This document shows positions 33,340 through 48,300 of a stretch of DNA of 64,000 nucleotides, piece after piece. Each line of letters begins with the position of its first letter. Within the stretch, counting starts at the first letter, position 1. The DNA comes from Sanderia malayensis (lineage: Eukaryota > Cnidaria > Scyphozoa > Semaeostomeae > Pelagiidae). The translations under genes and the position numbers were made by a program. The notes under the pieces are model-generated. The model worked only from the letters and a program-made list of their open reading frames with translations. It had not been told where the DNA came from and ran no database searches. Where the stretch lies: positions 1 through 64,000 of the forward strand of contig RQOL01000461.1 in NCBI GenBank assembly GCA_013076295.1. The letters run 5' to 3'.

Positions 33340-36300
33340 ATGGCTCAAGTCATCGGATTGAGAATCAAACCGTGTCTTAAATCTTTGATTACAATAAGTT
33401 TTAATGGATTGAAAAGTTTGGTGAGCTAATAGCCATAATTTGCTTTAAGCCGTGACGTTTTCTTAATTCAATTTTGTGCCATCATTTGGCCTACAGGGTC
33501 ACTTCCCAAATAACTAAATTTCCTGATATTTTCTAGGGATTTTTTAATTGTCGAAGATGCAGTACGAGCATTGTAAGTTGACGTTTTTTCATTTCAACCC
33601 TGCTGGAATGATGGTTATTGGCATTTTGAAACTACTGAATAACATGCAAGGGGTTGGCGTTGGGGCTATCATGATGAAGCTACACACACGACATTCTCCC
33701 TCCTCCAACCTCTGAATATCAAGATTATTATAGTCTTTTTTCTCCATTTTCAACTTTGTTGCTGACACCTTGTCTGAAACTGGCACTGATAATGAAATAT
33801 ATCAAGTTTAAGATGTTGATTGTTTGTCCTTTGCAGACCGAAGTAGAAAATATTAGAAATATTGGAATTTCAGCTCACATTGATTCTGGCAAGACAACTT
33901 TAACAGAAAGAGTTTTATTCTACACCGGAAGGATAAAAGAGATGCACGAAGTGTGTGATATTTTCCTCTACCATTAGTTTATTTAATTTGTGAATTTTTC
34001 AAGTATTATCAAATACTATGAAAATTGTGCATAAAGTAAAATTCTGATAACCAATCCCTCAATAACCAGATCAGTTGTTGAAACTGCCTTTCTCCCCCTT
34101 GAGAACATTGTGCAACCTACATAAGTTTTTAATCTGATTACCCATTGATTTGAGCAATTGCTAACTAACACTATGCTATGTGGTTCTTTTCTTGCTGGAG
34201 CTGTCAGCAATATACCATGGTTGAGATACATTATTCTCTAACCTTAATTTCATTAACCTAAAGGGCAGCTTGATGTTTTAGGTTAGAGGGAAAGATCAAG
34301 TTGGAGCAACTATGGATTTTATGGAGCTGGAAAGGCAACGTGGAATAACTATACAGGTCTGTACCATTTGCACATGAAGCTTGTTTTGATCTCTTTATCT
34401 TTACTAACAAGTAGGGAAGGAATCTTCCTATGTCTGTCTAATTATGTATTCGTCTAGTGAATGTGTCAATTTGTTAGAGATGGGCTTGAACTCATGTTTC
34501 TGCTAAGATGAGTTTTGTGCATATGCACTATATATCAAAATAGTACTTATCTGCTGTATCTCAGAAGACAATACTTATTGAAAATAACTCTTTATTTTGT
34601 ACACCAGGCTGAAAACAAGTATTTTACTTAGACCTGTTATGTGCATTAAGGATATTAAACATACATTGAATGCATTGATTTTTAGTCTGCTGCCACATTT
34701 ACACAATGGAAGAACATGAACATAAATATCATTGATACTCCAGGCAAGTTTGAAATGAGAAATTAATTAATTTCTTGCATAAGGTTCTTAGGTGAATGTT
34801 TATCTAATTTTCCAGACGATCATTGGATGTGATCAAATATGGATCATTTACCCAAGAGCCTGGGATCCTAAATGTCAATCCCTAAGATGATTATCCTTCA
34901 AAGTTCTAGTAATTATAATAAGGGATTTTAAAATACTTGTGAACATGACATTGATGTGCAAGTATGTATGCTAAGATGTATGTTGGTTGATTGCAGGACA
35001 TATTGACTTTACTGTTGAAGTAGAGAGAGCACTGAGGGTATTAGATGGTGCAATACTTGTGTTGTGTGGTGTTGGTGGTGTACAGGTAATGTGCTATTGT
35101 TAGTTTTCATTTGTTTGCCTTAATTTTCATTGTTTGGATGTTGCCTGTTTGAAAGTATAGAACTTTCATGAGAGGAAATGACTTTGATGCTGGTAGCATG
35201 TGCATATGGCTTTTAGTGCCCTACATTTCAGTGTTGATGCTTGGAAGCATACCTGAATAAAGAGCATTTAAGTAAAAGCTAATATTCATGAAAAGTTGCT
35301 GTTGATGAGTGATCTCTTTACTAATTTTCAACTGAATTACACGAAACAGTGTGCTCAATGCCAAAACATAGAATTGAATGTTATTCAGGAAGAAACGTAA
35401 AGCAAAGAAACAAATTTATGTTTGCCTTTACATTTATCGAACTCAAAGGTGTGAAAGAAAACTTAGACACAAGTCTTGTGAAGTCTCTTGATAAAACCAT
35501 GAAATTGCTGAGGAAAGAGTTTTTCATTACTGCAAAAATTAATAACAATTCAAACCTCTAAGCCCGTGACTGGAGAATTTCAAAACATATACAGAAAGTT
35601 TGTTTTGTATTGTATTGAGCGCAAAATCATGCAATTTTAAGATGTTTTAAAAATAAATATTCAACAACTGTCAATGAATAATAATGTCGCGGTTGATAAA
35701 TACTTTCTTTAATATTTTTTCATCCTATTTTAGAGTCAAACATTGACTGTTAATCGTCAGATGAAAAGATACAATGTTCCTTGCCTTGCATTTATTAATA
35801 AGCTAGATCGGTAAGTTGTTAAATATGTTTCATGTGGTATTATTAGCAGAACAGGCTACGGGCTCCTTACTATTTTGCTGTTTGAAATTAACAATTTGCT
35901 CAATCTCGTAATTATGAATCATTCCTAGCTTTAAGCGTTCGTTTACTGTGTTATAGCGTTTATATATTTTTTTGCTCTTTGCTTACTTCCACTTTTTTAT
36001 ATTTCATAGCAACATTTTCTTTTTTAAGAATGGGTGCGAACCATACAAGAGTTGTCTCGCAATTAAGGTATGCAAATTTGCAACTTAATGTTTCATGTTT
36101 TGAAATAGTTTGGGGGAAGAAACTATGATATGTAGTAGTGTATTATATATTCTATGAACGTAAAAAACCATTGACACATTTTTTCACTGAAAAGATCGAA
36201 ATTACGACACAATGCCGCACTGTTGCAATTGCCAATTGGTTTGGAATCTGGACACAAAGGAGCTGTTGATCTCATTAAAATGGAGGCCATATATTTCGAT

Positions 36301-39300
36301 GGATTATATGGGTAAGCAGTGCATTTGACCCTGGTGAAAATAAAGTATATTTGTCGTTCACTATTCAAAGTTTAGGCTTCACTTCAAAAATTTATTGTAA
36401 TTGTTTTAATAAACTAGGAAACTGTGGAAGCATCTGAATTCGTTTACTGAATTATTTAAGTCTATAGAAAGTTAAAAAAATTTCACTTTATTTAAGAATG
36501 AATATGATGAGAGAAGAAATTCCCAAGGAAATGCTATCAGAATGTGAAGAAAAGAGATTGGAACTCATAGGTGTGTAACAAACTCTGTTATCCTCTTATA
36601 ATATGGTTTAATGCTTGTTATTTCGAACAATTTTTGTTGTGTCCCTGGCTATTCGTACACCGGTATTCAACTAGGCTTCTGTCCACAATTATGACCCAAT
36701 TGACAACAGTTTTCTCGCAGTAAAGTTCGAAATAAATTAAATCTATTAATGTTGGTTTCGATCTATCCCATGGGTATCATTAATATTGAGTGTCCTTGAA
36801 AGTTGAAACATATGATTGACATTGAAATCAATTTCCTGTAAATTGGGCTACTCAAATGTTTCAAATTTCGTTCAAGTAGATTGGCTAAATTTACCTTTTG
36901 AAATAGCATTGTTTAATCTTACTTTTACTTTTGTGCGACAAAGTGTATGATGTGGTTTGATATGTCTCGAAATTCTCATGCAACATCCTTCTGTTTATTG
37001 CAGAGGCTGTTGCTAACGTCGATGAAATATTGGGAGAGATATTTCTCGAGGAAAGAGAACCAACTGAACAAGAATTGATGGTGAGCTTTTTGCGGAGAAT
37101 TTACAATTGAGAGACGCTTGTACTAAATATGCTTAATTAATGAAAGTTGGCGATGTGATTTTTTTAGGCTGCTATACGACGATGCACAATAAATAGAACA
37201 TTTACACCTGTGTTGGTTGGATCTGCGTTGAAAAACAAAGGTGTTCAGGTATGATAATAACGCACCTTTGATTTGATTCATTGGAGCTTATCACCAAGAG
37301 GTGCTTTTCATGAGGAATTCGCTCTAAAGATATGTTGTACGAGAACAGAGCAGAAACGCGTTGCGTTGCGTTGTTCTATTCTATTTTCGATCATAAACTT
37401 AATATGTAACAAGTCACAAATGGCCAGCAAAATATCAACGATACGATAGAATTCTTGTAAATTTTAGGAGAAAAGGGTGCCCAGAGCTCAATAATTTTTC
37501 CAATAATTTTACGATGATATTCAATGTCATATTTTATTTCTTAGCCTTTGTTGGATGCTGTTTTGGACTATTTACCCAATCCATCTGAGACTGACAATTA
37601 TGCACTTGATGTTGAAAAGTAAGACGCTATTTCTAAATGGTTATTTTTAAATTTATTTTTGAATTTGATACATTTGTGGAAAGGTTGCTGTTAGTTTGTT
37701 TTCTGTGAAGTTTTCTGGTTCTCTTTCAGTGACGAAGAGAAGATGTTATTAAGTAGTGCTCGTAGCGATGAATCTCCACTGTTGGGTTTAGCTTTCAAAC
37801 TAGAGGTAAATATTTGTTGTGTTATAAACAAGCTATTGCCATTGTTGCTTTGTTGTAGACAGGCATATAACGCATTAACATGCTTATGTGTAGCTACCTC
37901 TAATTTGTTAAGTATAGTATCACTGTCTAATTCTCTGGCACAGTACCTAACCCTGCATCGAAAGTTGCATTTAATCCAACCTGGCCTAAGCTTGTAATTA
38001 GGTAGTCATCTGGTCTATATCTGTTATATTTTACTGCTAGGCGGGGAAGTATGGACAATTGACGTACATGAGAATATATCAAGGAATGCTGAAGCGAGGC
38101 TCGTTTATTGTCAATACGAGAACAGGTCGACGGGTTAAAGTACCGCGACTCATACAAATGCATGCTGACCAAATGCAGGTAATGTGAAATAATGAAATGC
38201 AATCCAAGCACCAAATGTTGTCTTTGATTGGAAGGTTTCTAGAACGGAAGACTTTTTGTATTATCTCCTAATTTTCTATTTCACATTTTATATTTTTGCG
38301 AGTCCAAACTAGAGAGACTTTAATGTGGATAAGCATTCTGGCACGTTGACTAAGTAGGATAAATTAGCCGATAAGCTAATGCTTGCTTGGTGAGGACTTT
38401 TCGTGTCAACGTATCCGTATAGAATTTTAACAGAATTGTGTTTTATCTTAGGACATTAAAGAAGCATATGCTGGCGATATTTGTGCGTTGTTCGGTGTTG
38501 ATTGTTCTTCAGGAGATACATTTGTTGCAGATAATGCACAAAAGCTATCTATGGTGTGTAGCATTGATTGAAAGTAACCTTTGTACTTATCGATAGACGA
38601 ATTAAACAATGAGAGGTTGTGTTTTTTTTTCAGGAATCCATATATGTACCAGATCCGGTTATATCTCTTGCAGTAGAGCCGAAAAATAAGGTATGTTTAA
38701 CGATTACTTGTGTTCAATGATCAATGCAATGGAAAGTCAAGCCTTTTTATAAGGGACTTGAGGCTTATGACATATTAAACTATGCATTATGAAGACGTGT
38801 CTGTCGTATACTCTCTCTGAAATTGTTCACAAAGTCTGTGAATAACACAGGTACTCTTTTGCATTGACGACTTTGCTAAAATGAGATGCCCATTAGCGGT
38901 ATTTCCACTGTGAAGTTCCACCCTTTCTTCCTGGTGTAATGTATTTGACAGTTTTCTGAATTATATGCATGAAATGGCCCGTTAAATGTAACATTTGATT
39001 TGCTGAGAAGTAAAATCATCGCTTCTTATTCTCGTTTTCTGCAACCAAGCTTTTTGTGTGTTTAAAAATTGGACTATCAACCCTGTAGGCATCTAAATGT
39101 TATGTTTTGATGCAATTTTTCGAATATTTCTGTTTCAGAATGATATTGAAAATTTTTCAAAAGCTGTGAATAGATTCACTAGGGAAGATCCGACTTTTAG
39201 AGTACGAATCGATGACGAAAGCAAAGAGGTTTGTATGACTACTGCAAGCTAGTATATGTTGTATAATATTTTTGTAAATTAGTCTCAATATATATCTCAA

Positions 39301-42300
39301 GTGTAACACCATTATATTGTGCTATTTTAAGATAACACTCTTACTAAGCTCAGATATGAGTATATATGTTGTTATTGATTTTATTGTTTGTGTTTTTTAT
39401 TGTATTTTAATAATCCCTAATTTCAGACAATAATTTCTGGAATGGGTGAACTTCATCTGGAGATTTACACTGAGGTACGTGAAATATTCACGCTCTTGTT
39501 TATTTTTTTTGGAGAAAAATCTAACTAACTACATTTAAACATCGATAAGTGGAACACCCAGGAGAATGAAATGTTTTTTCGGGCAAACCAGAGCTTTAGC
39601 TATTGAGGATCAAACATGAGGCATATATGTATGGCAAGTCAACATCAAGGGAATTTGATTGAAATGTTACTCGGCCAATTGAGGCTCAACTGTACGTCTT
39701 AAAGTGCCCACAACAGCCACTACATTTTACTATTGGAAGCTCAAATCTCTTAATACCATGTTTTATATTTTGAATAGAAATCTGTCATGTTTTACAGAGA
39801 ATGAAATCTGAATACTCTTGCCCCGTATTGACTGGGAAACCAAAGGTTGCTTTTAGAGAAACAGTTACATCATCACAAAGGTAAATGTGATCAGACATGA
39901 TTCCGTTCTGTTGCAATCTATCTGCACACTCTAACGTGTGCAGCCCAGCAATTGACAATTGCGGTTGTTTCTGTCATTTATCATGCAAACTGGACACCAT
40001 ATCTCGTGCACCTTCTATTTCAAATGATTCCTATCATCACTTCCAAAGAGATTGCAGTTGCGTGATAATCTTCGCTCGTTATCTGGAATTATTTTTTCTC
40101 GAAAAAATTTATCAATACCTTAGGAGCTTGAGACCGAGAGATTATACTATAAATAAGCTAGCAGGGAACGTAATACCTTTTCATCTGACGGCCAATAGTC
40201 AATGTTTGACTCCATATGTTATGTTAATCCATATGCTTGTGGCTACTTCGGCACAAGCGTACGTCGAAATTTGACTTTGAAAGTATGATGTAGATGCGAG
40301 AGTGGGAATGACTTGCGAGTTTGGCCATGTACTATGTATGTCTTAATCTGCGTGCTCTAACCCAAACAAATGTACTTCTGCAAATTTTTATTTTTATTAT
40401 GATATTTTCAGCTTCGATTATATCCATAAGAAGCAAACTGGTGGATCTGGACAATTTGGTCGCGTCATCGGAAAGTTAGAGGCATGTTAAGATATACGTT
40501 ATTTATGTATTGAAAAATAAATGTGTACATAGATGTGAAGAGGAATGGGGTTTCTTCCCTGCAAACCACCACAATTTTGCAGACAGAACCCGAGACAGCG
40601 AACCTGATAATAAATTGTATACAATTGTAGAAAAGTACCATTTTATATTTACTTAGACGTTAAGAAATCTGACCAGATTGTTTGCGAGCTGTACCTTCTT
40701 TAATTTTTTCTTCTGGGGAATTCCGAATAATGTATTCCAGCTTTTATCGATTTTCTTTTCATGTAGAAACTGCCTGAAGAATCCTTGACAAAGCTAGAGT
40801 TTGTTGATGCAACTGTTGGTATGAATATACCCAGATCCTTTATACCAGCAATAGAAAAGGCACGTGGTAGCTAAATGCTTTACATCTTCTTGTTCAATTG
40901 TATAATCTCGCAAACTATTCCTGGTGCATGTTAATCACGCTGGAAGTGTCTATTGAATTTTTATTTGGTTTCAGGGATTCTATGAAGCCTGCGATCGAGG
41001 CTATCTGACAGGACATAAGATGTGTGGAATTCGATTTGTTTTGGAAGATGGTAAGTGCTGCTTATTTTTGCCGTCCACCTGTTACACCCTTGAATTGTTG
41101 AATCTAACTTGCGTGTTGAAGATTGTGTGATGAGTATCTTTGAATATCAGTTTGATGTGAATGCGAACAACTCATGATAACTGTCTGCTTTTGCAATCTA
41201 CTGCACTCTTGGGTCAAATTGATAAGCCGATAGGCCAATAGGTGACTCAATGCGTGTTTTTTTGGTGTTATCAATTAGCAAATAACCCATGGGTTAATTT
41301 GATCAACTAAACGTCGGAAGACATAACTATCTTTTAAACAAGAAGCTACTGCAAAACTACTTCACAGATGTGTCTGAAATGAGAAATTAGGCCGTCTTGA
41401 AATAGTTTTTTTGCGACCACATATAAATAAAAATGCTAAACGAGAAAGGCTCTACTTGGATTAGGTATCAAGATAAAGTATCTTCGATTTATATAAGTAT
41501 AAAATCTTGGTGTCATATGAAGTCTTATATGAAAGTGAGATGATTTAAAAAAATCTAATTGAGAGCATCCGTTTCCGTAATAATATTCGATAATATCATT
41601 GATAAATGATTGCTGATAGTATTAGAGTATATATGATCAATATGTGATAGGTGTTTCCTGAGTTTTCAAACTATATTTGGAGTCCAATATAAAAATAAAG
41701 GCCTTATTATTTCAAGGAATGGTTGAAATGAATGTTCATTAATTTAACTCCTACAGCAGAACAGATGAACTGTCTTCGTTGTTAACGCATCTGGCTCATA
41801 AGCCAACGTGCAGGAAATCTGAATATAACATTGGAAAATTTTAACAGGATTTAAGATTATTACGTAATTTCAAGATGCAGAATTGAGTACTGCATTTTTG
41901 TAACGTATGTGGGTTCTTTCCTTAGCACGAGGATAGCAAGATATACATAAGCTCAAGCCCTCCTGAGTCCTAAGCCCGGAGATATGACACGACAGCCCTT
42001 CTAATGGGCGCTCTTGCTTCAATCAACCCCAAACATAGAAATGCCTAAAGATGCATTAAGATGCAGCAAAACACTGCGATGTGAAAAGAGGAATCGCATT
42101 GGAGGACACAACGGTGTTCCCCAAACAAACAGACACGTTGCTAGGACGTAACACACAAACACATGGGCTAAGACAGACATACAACTTACACAACGCACGT
42201 ACAAGACTTGTGTATTTCCATTGCCAACTGTTACATTTTACTGTTAACCAGGACAGTTACATGTGTGTATTTATTTTATTTTTCATCAGGTGCTGCACAC

Positions 42301-43970
42301 GCAGTGGACTCTAGCGAACTGGCATTCAGATTAGCCAGTATCGGAGCAGTTAGACAGGGTAATTTTCTCGTTATTTGTTTTAGAAAGCATCATTGTTTTA
42401 TGTTTTGTCCACGCCCATGTTGTCGTATCAGACAACCCAGTGATTGCTTGAATTGTGGCCCAACAACTCTTTTGAGCTCTGAAGGGAAATGAAAATTTAA
42501 ACGAGATATCATGAGCTCGAGATATCCAAAGTAACTGCTAAGCTGTTATCTTGATGCCAAGTGACAATTTGTTCTTGTCACAGCAATGCTCGAGGTAACC
42601 GGTATTCAAGTTTGCGAGATTCGACTGCATGTACCGTATTTCCTCTAATTAGCGCCCACCCTCTTTTAACCGCCCTCAATAGCGCCACCTAAATCAAAAG
42701 TGTGAACTAATTCTTAAATTTTCACTGTTTGGTTCAAATAATTTTGCAAAATATTTTTTCAATTTCGCAAAATATTTTATAAGCGCCCCGGCGATTATTA
42801 GAGGAATTACGGTATCTGTATGTATATATAAGAGAAGTGCAGGAAAATGACTGATTCTCTGTGCAATTCTTTCATTTTCTTTTTTGCAGCTTTTGAAAAG
42901 GCAAATCCAATGATTTTAGAGCCAATAATGACTGTTGAGATCAGTGTTCCTCAAGAGTTTCAGGTGACGTTGCAAGCTGTCCAAAACTTCTAATAACCCT
43001 CTTGTACAATACGTCACACGGTGGTTCAAAACGAGATACAGTATTCGAAACGAGGCAACCGATGTATTTGCAACGCTCTATATGCACAACACATTGAGAT
43101 AACGTGATTTTATCTGCGCTATCATGTGCTAGAACGTCTATATAAGAATCTTATTCGAGTCTCATTGTTTCGCCAGGTAATCCTAAGATTTTCACTTTTT
43201 AATAGGGAGGCGTAATGGCCAGCATAAACAAAAGGAAAGGTGTAATCACTGGAACAGATGCCACTGAAGATTATGCAACGATCTTCTGTGAGGTAGTTTA
43301 TGATAGAACATTGTGACCCCCCCCCCCAACTCCCTTCAGAGAAAAAGTTAAGCAGCATAGCAGCAAATGTATACCATGTTGATACGGTTGCATTATGGTG
43401 ACCCATTTAAGGACATCTTGAGCTAGGAATTATATCAAGTAGGGTGGCCAAAGGAAACTCTAGTTTATTGTCTTTATTTAAGTTTCCGGGGTCTCTGTTT
43501 ATTACAATGCTGATAAAGCAAGACACTTTGACAACTTCTGTAAAATTCGTTTATTTTCATAGGTACCATTAAATGACATGTTTGGTTACTCAAACGAATT
43601 ACGGTCAATAACACAGGTTTGAGTTGCTTCTTTTTCTTATTGCCCATACATTTTTAAATGTAGCAAAGCAAGTATATTATAAATACTTCCGAAGTAAATT
43701 CCTGCACAGCCGGCTTAAATAAGAATGATTGCCTTATTACTTCAAGCTAATCTTCTTGCTTTACCTTGTGAAACATTAGCGCAGCACTTCACAGCGGACC
43801 GTTCTAATGACCACTCTTTGTGTTGATGTTCATTGCAGGGCAAGGGTGAGTTCACGATGGAGTTCGTCAAATATCAACAAGCAACACCTCAGCTGCAAGC
43901 TCAACTCGTAGACAACTTCGGCTCGGCCAGACAACAACAGCAACAACAAAGGACTAAATCAAAAGCCTAA
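33340..43970 (+). CDS. GFM1: Mitochondrial elongation factor G1
   Basis: Exons: 33340-33420, 33537-33572, 33837-33950, 34282-34356, 34686-34743, 34997-35085, 35734-35810, 36029-36067, 36195-36311, 36497-36570, 37004-37080, 37168-37248, 37545-37618, 37730-37805, 38041-38178, 38452-38553, 38634-38690, 39139-39228, 39427-39474, 39798-39880, 40412-40481, 40767-40859, 40975-41050, 42290-42358, 42890-42963, 43206-43292, 43563-43616, 43839-43970. All are in phase, giving 746 aa (human 751). The N-terminus is basic and hydroxylated, like a mitochondrial presequence. GTPase motifs are AHIDSGKT (residues 52-59), RGITI, DTPGH, NKLD and GSALKNKG. The factor drives ribosome translocation in mitochondria. 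Introns 5, 21 and 22 start with GC. The C-terminus has a short Gln tract. Confidence 0.96.
42634..42812. mobile_element. GCGCCC-type MITE in a GFM1 intron
   Basis: A 179-bp element with imperfect terminal inverted repeats (CCGTATTTCCTCTAATTAGC at the left, complement of a sequence ending GAGGAATTACGG at the right), flanked by TA on both sides. It has inner GCGCCC motifs. The same family appears around 30700-30840 and 33100-33168. Confidence 0.75.
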
Positions 43971-44845
43971 TTAGCATTTATATACAATTTAGCATATTTA
44001 TTCGAATTCTTATCCTGTTTGTTTTTAGTCTGTTGTATTTTCTCGCAATGTAGAATCCAATACAGCTTTTAAATCGTGGATGATGGCGTCTCTTCTTTGT
44101 TTACAGACGGGGTAAATGAAACCTTTCTCCACCATCCCCCCATTGAAACTATAGAAAGAAGGCGTGGCATTTGTGCTGCCCAATTTCTATTGTCTTTCTC
44201 GCAGTTGACAGTGTGCAGTTATCAGGAACCGAAATTTGTTTCGGAATTATTGTTGAAACTATTAATTTTAAACATATGTAATATATGTAAGAGTACAGCA
44301 AAGCTGGACACATGAAATACTTGTCACTTGTCTATACATGCATAGCGCATAATTCGTGTGAATTTTGACGGTAAATAGATGGAACTGGCTTCCCCGTTTT
44401 TTCTAATTCCTGGTTATTTGTCACTAGAGAAATATTTTGCATTAAAAAGTTTCTTCTGGATTTTGTAGCATTAATGTGGCCTTTTCCATGCAAGTTTCTC
44501 ATAAAGTTGCTCTTCATAGAAAAACGCGTACATATAGCAAATGTAATTAATCCTGGGGAGTGGGGACTGCTGGGCAATTAATGAGGATTTTCAACTGTAT
44601 TGCTTTGGTGTTGTCGGAGCTACATTGTCGAAAAATTTAAAGAACTTGAGACTGCTAAAGACAAAATCCATGACAAGCTTTCAATTTCAAATATTTGTAT
44701 TAAATAAATATTCAGAACCAAGCTCCACTTTGATTAATTGCTCAATAAATATGTTCGTTCTTCGAGTGTCGAATTTCCGCGGTTTCAATGTGTTGCTCGC
44801 GATGTAGAACTGCAAATAATTGAGAATTCGGTTCCGTTCTTGTGT
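43971..44845. other. GFM1 3' flank with a duplicated module
   Basis: No gene was recognised. 44346-44560 and 44709-44810 are similar to 49917-50100 and 49532-49632. The best part is about 100 bp, from ACCAAGCTCCACTTTGATTA to GTGTTGCTCGCG. Confidence 0.6.
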
Positions 44846-45382
44846 ACTTTAATCGGAGAAACTTTCGCGGGAAGAAACTTTCGCGAGGCGAAAAAAACGC
44901 GAAATTTCTGGAATTAACTTTCGCGTTTTAAGCAAAATCGGATATTTTGTGAGAATAAACTTTCGCGAATTCCAAGTCTGAACAGAAACGTTAAACAGAA
45001 ACCTTGAAGTAGTTTTTATTCAAAGTGAAACTTTTTCATAAATTTTTCTTATTTTACAACGTTAACAGAAGAGGAACAATGTTGTAATAAGTCAGCTTCG
45101 TTTCCACATTCACTCTGCCTTTTCTGCCTTTTCCATGAAACTAACTAATGAATAAATATTTTTCTTTGTTGATCGCTTTTCACTCTGGGATTACCAGTTT
45201 TTCACAATAGCGTTTTTGCGAGAATAAACTTTCGCGAATTTCCAATTTTGAAATTTTTATCAAGAGTAAACTTTCGCGAATTTCATATTTTAGAAAATTT
45301 CGCGCAATAAACTTTCGCGAATTTTGGCCAAAAACGCGAAAATCGCGAAAGTTTCTTCCCGCGAAAATTTCCCCGATTAAAG
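44846..45382. mobile_element. MITE with repeated CTTTCGCGA motif
   Basis: A 537-bp element with terminal inverted repeats CTTTAATCGG...CCGATTAAAG, flanked by TA (44844-44845 and 45383-45384). Near both ends and inside, AAACTTTCGCG or its complement recurs at least eight times. It has no transposase. TA flanks suggest a Tc1/mariner-like mobiliser, but that is inference. Confidence 0.8.
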
Positions 45383-45384
45383 TA

Positions 45385-48300
45385 GTAAGTCTCACATGTG
45401 TGCTACATGCAATGTACTGCCGGGGTTTGCTAACACACAAATGCCTCGTATAATTTTCTTCTGTTGAAAACTATGAAAGATTTTTAAGGCGCTAAATATG
45501 CAGTTGAAAGCAAGCAGCTTTTGCGACACAAAATCCAAAAATAATAAGGGGGAAAGATCACAATTCATGATGCAGCTCTCTTGTCTATAGTAATTCACTT
45601 TATCTTGCTTTGAAGCTCTTTTCTTCTTTGAATTTCAACTTGGCTTTCATGGCACCCGTTATTTGTCAGAGTGCTTCAAGTGAAACTACATGCAAGCATG
45701 GCATGGCATTGAGATGTAACCATGCATCCAATGCGTTCAGTGCCAATTAAGCATGGGACATTTGATTTAATGATTTTGCACAACAATGGATACAGGTCGT
45801 CTCACATTGTGGTTGACCTTAACTATGGCAATAAACAACAGTCGTGTTCAGGCAAGCAAGAATATTTTCATGACATGTTCAGTTTCTAAGGATTGTGACA
45901 AATATGTAGAATCATTCAATGTTCTATGCACCTTGCCGTGCAATATACCGTTGGTTTTTATAAGAATTGGCACAGCACACGTTTGTACATACATATGCTT
46001 TGCTTGGCTTGCCTGTGGACACTTATTTTGGTACATGTTATTTGAGGCAGCACAAAATGATGGTTCACTTTGGAAACTTGGATCTCCACATTTTGTAAAT
46101 TGATTCATTCTGTTAAAATATTCAAATGGTCTGATGTTCTTGACGAAAAATCAAGTAACACGTCATCAGAAAGAGAGATAATGGAATGGAAGAAATGGTT
46201 TTTTCTTCCCCGAGTTTCTCTCTGAAAATGTTTCGAAATTTCAAGTGGCTTTAAAATCTTTTCGATGTTGAGTGAGAATTCCATCATCTTCATTATGCGC
46301 AACTTAAAAACACATTTCCAGGTATGTAAGCAAGTAATTAATTTTTTGGTGGGTCAAGCCCCAGTGAATGAGAGTATTTTAGGCCAATGATTATCATCTA
46401 ACGTTTTGTGTTTGTTTTTTGGATACGAGCGAACAGCTGTTTCATTTGTTTGTTGTTGTATCTGTCCAAATGTTAACAAAGACCAGGCCATCTGTTTATT
46501 CAACATGAGCCAGCATTTTCCAGAAAACAATTCTTACTATTCGCTTATTAATATCAGAATAACTATGCGCCATAAAAGTCTCGTCTGAGTACCTAAAATG
46601 AAAGTCGAGTGCAAAGTTGTAATGTTTGAGAGTGAAGCATTGCCGTAAAGAACTGATGCTATTAGTTGCGAGAAGACAGATGTTTTGTTCTTTTTTCGAT
46701 TTCTGTATTCTGGGGGGGGGGGCTGATTTAAGTATTATGGTTATTTTGTGTGCTTCTTGAGCACAATTCTATGTTAAATAAGAAAAAACATCATGTACAG
46801 GACCGGCTAAACCAAGTTAAGAATTTTCAAGAATATCCACCATTCTCAAATAGCCGATCAGCAGGACTCTGAAATAAATCCATTCAAACGACGAAAAAAG
46901 TGCCAACAACCTGAATGGTTTTATCGATATTTTAAGTTGGTTTGTGCTGTTACTTGTATCCTTGAGAAAAATCCAAGTAACTCTCAAGGAACTCCGAGAA
47001 ACTCTTAAAACCCATAAGAAGAAACGTGAATATTCTGAATATTTTACAACCACAAAAAACTGAGAATTGTAAAACCGGTTCCATTCATTTACGGTCAAGT
47101 CAAATCTCACATAAAATTTGTGCTAGGCTGCCCTCACAAACAAATGTCGCTGCGCTGTATATAACCATAGCACCCTAAGTGTGAAAATGAAATTTTCAGG
47201 ACATTAGCAAAATGTGCTACTACTAAGAATAAATAACTATTAAGGAGCTTTTTGTCACTACAATAAAAAAGGTTTACTTCCAAAATTAAGGAATTTCAGA
47301 GCCTAGATGTTCAGGTTGATACATGAAAATGCGTGAAATTCAAATTGCTGCGGCCCCAAGGACTGGAGTACAGCTCGATATCGATCTCAACTCGCACAAG
47401 TTTTTTATACTATTGAATGTTACGAATTTTGAAACAAGCTATCTGATTAATTAATAATCTCACGATCATAATCTTGTTAAGATGTTCGTCCTCCCGTTCT
47501 AAAGCTTTATTCTTTCGAATGTTGTGGATTTAGAATTCTATTTTATGCTTGAATAGATAGCCCGCATAGCAGAACAAAGGACTTGTGCAATGTTAGTGCG
47601 AGTACACACAAAGAAAACATGACAACTGATATATAATCAATTCAACCCAACAAATATCTCATCATATTCCTATTTCTGTTGCTGCATATTTTTGATGTAT
47701 TATTTTAACTTGAGCTTATGTTGAACTCCTTGTGTTTATTTTATAGGTTTACCGACTGTGACTGATTACATTCTGAACGAGAAGGCGATAACATTGAATC
47801 GTGAGTCACACAGTTCAAGACTAAATTTTGCGTGTGTTCTTTGTTTACATGACATCATAAGATGGAATTACCAGCACATGCACACACGCAGAAGTGTAGA
47901 AGACTTTTGGTCAACGTTGGGCAACGTATTTCATCACGAATGTTTCCATAGAGATTTGATGAATTTGCCGGTTGACAACGTTCGTTGCCTGTGCACACAC
48001 AATTATCCATTGAACAAAGATCGAAGTCCGTGATTATAAAGCTGCAAAATATCTATATGGTTTATTGTTTGAAGTGGTAGGATAATTTGCACAGAGGTTA
48101 GTGGTTGCAGTGGTTGAATTGGTCAATTTCATTACAAGGATTCTTCTTGTGTGCTCATAACATACGTAACGAGACACACTGCAATCACTGTTGCCCGAGC
48201 CTGCTGCAATTAATATTTTTGTTTATTCATTTTGTAAGGACGAAGTGCGCAACACTTCTCACTCAGTGTGCGTGCATGATTAACGTTTACTCAAATACAC

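Noticed and set aside
45786..46103. 105-codon plus-strand frame between GFM1 and NT5E
   Set aside because: Overlaps an equally long antisense frame, with no domain, splice sites or upstream signal.
47758..48033. 91-codon plus-strand frame before NT5E
   Set aside because: An acceptor-like TATAG lies just upstream, but no similarity or partner exon was found. Kept as unannotated intergenic sequence.
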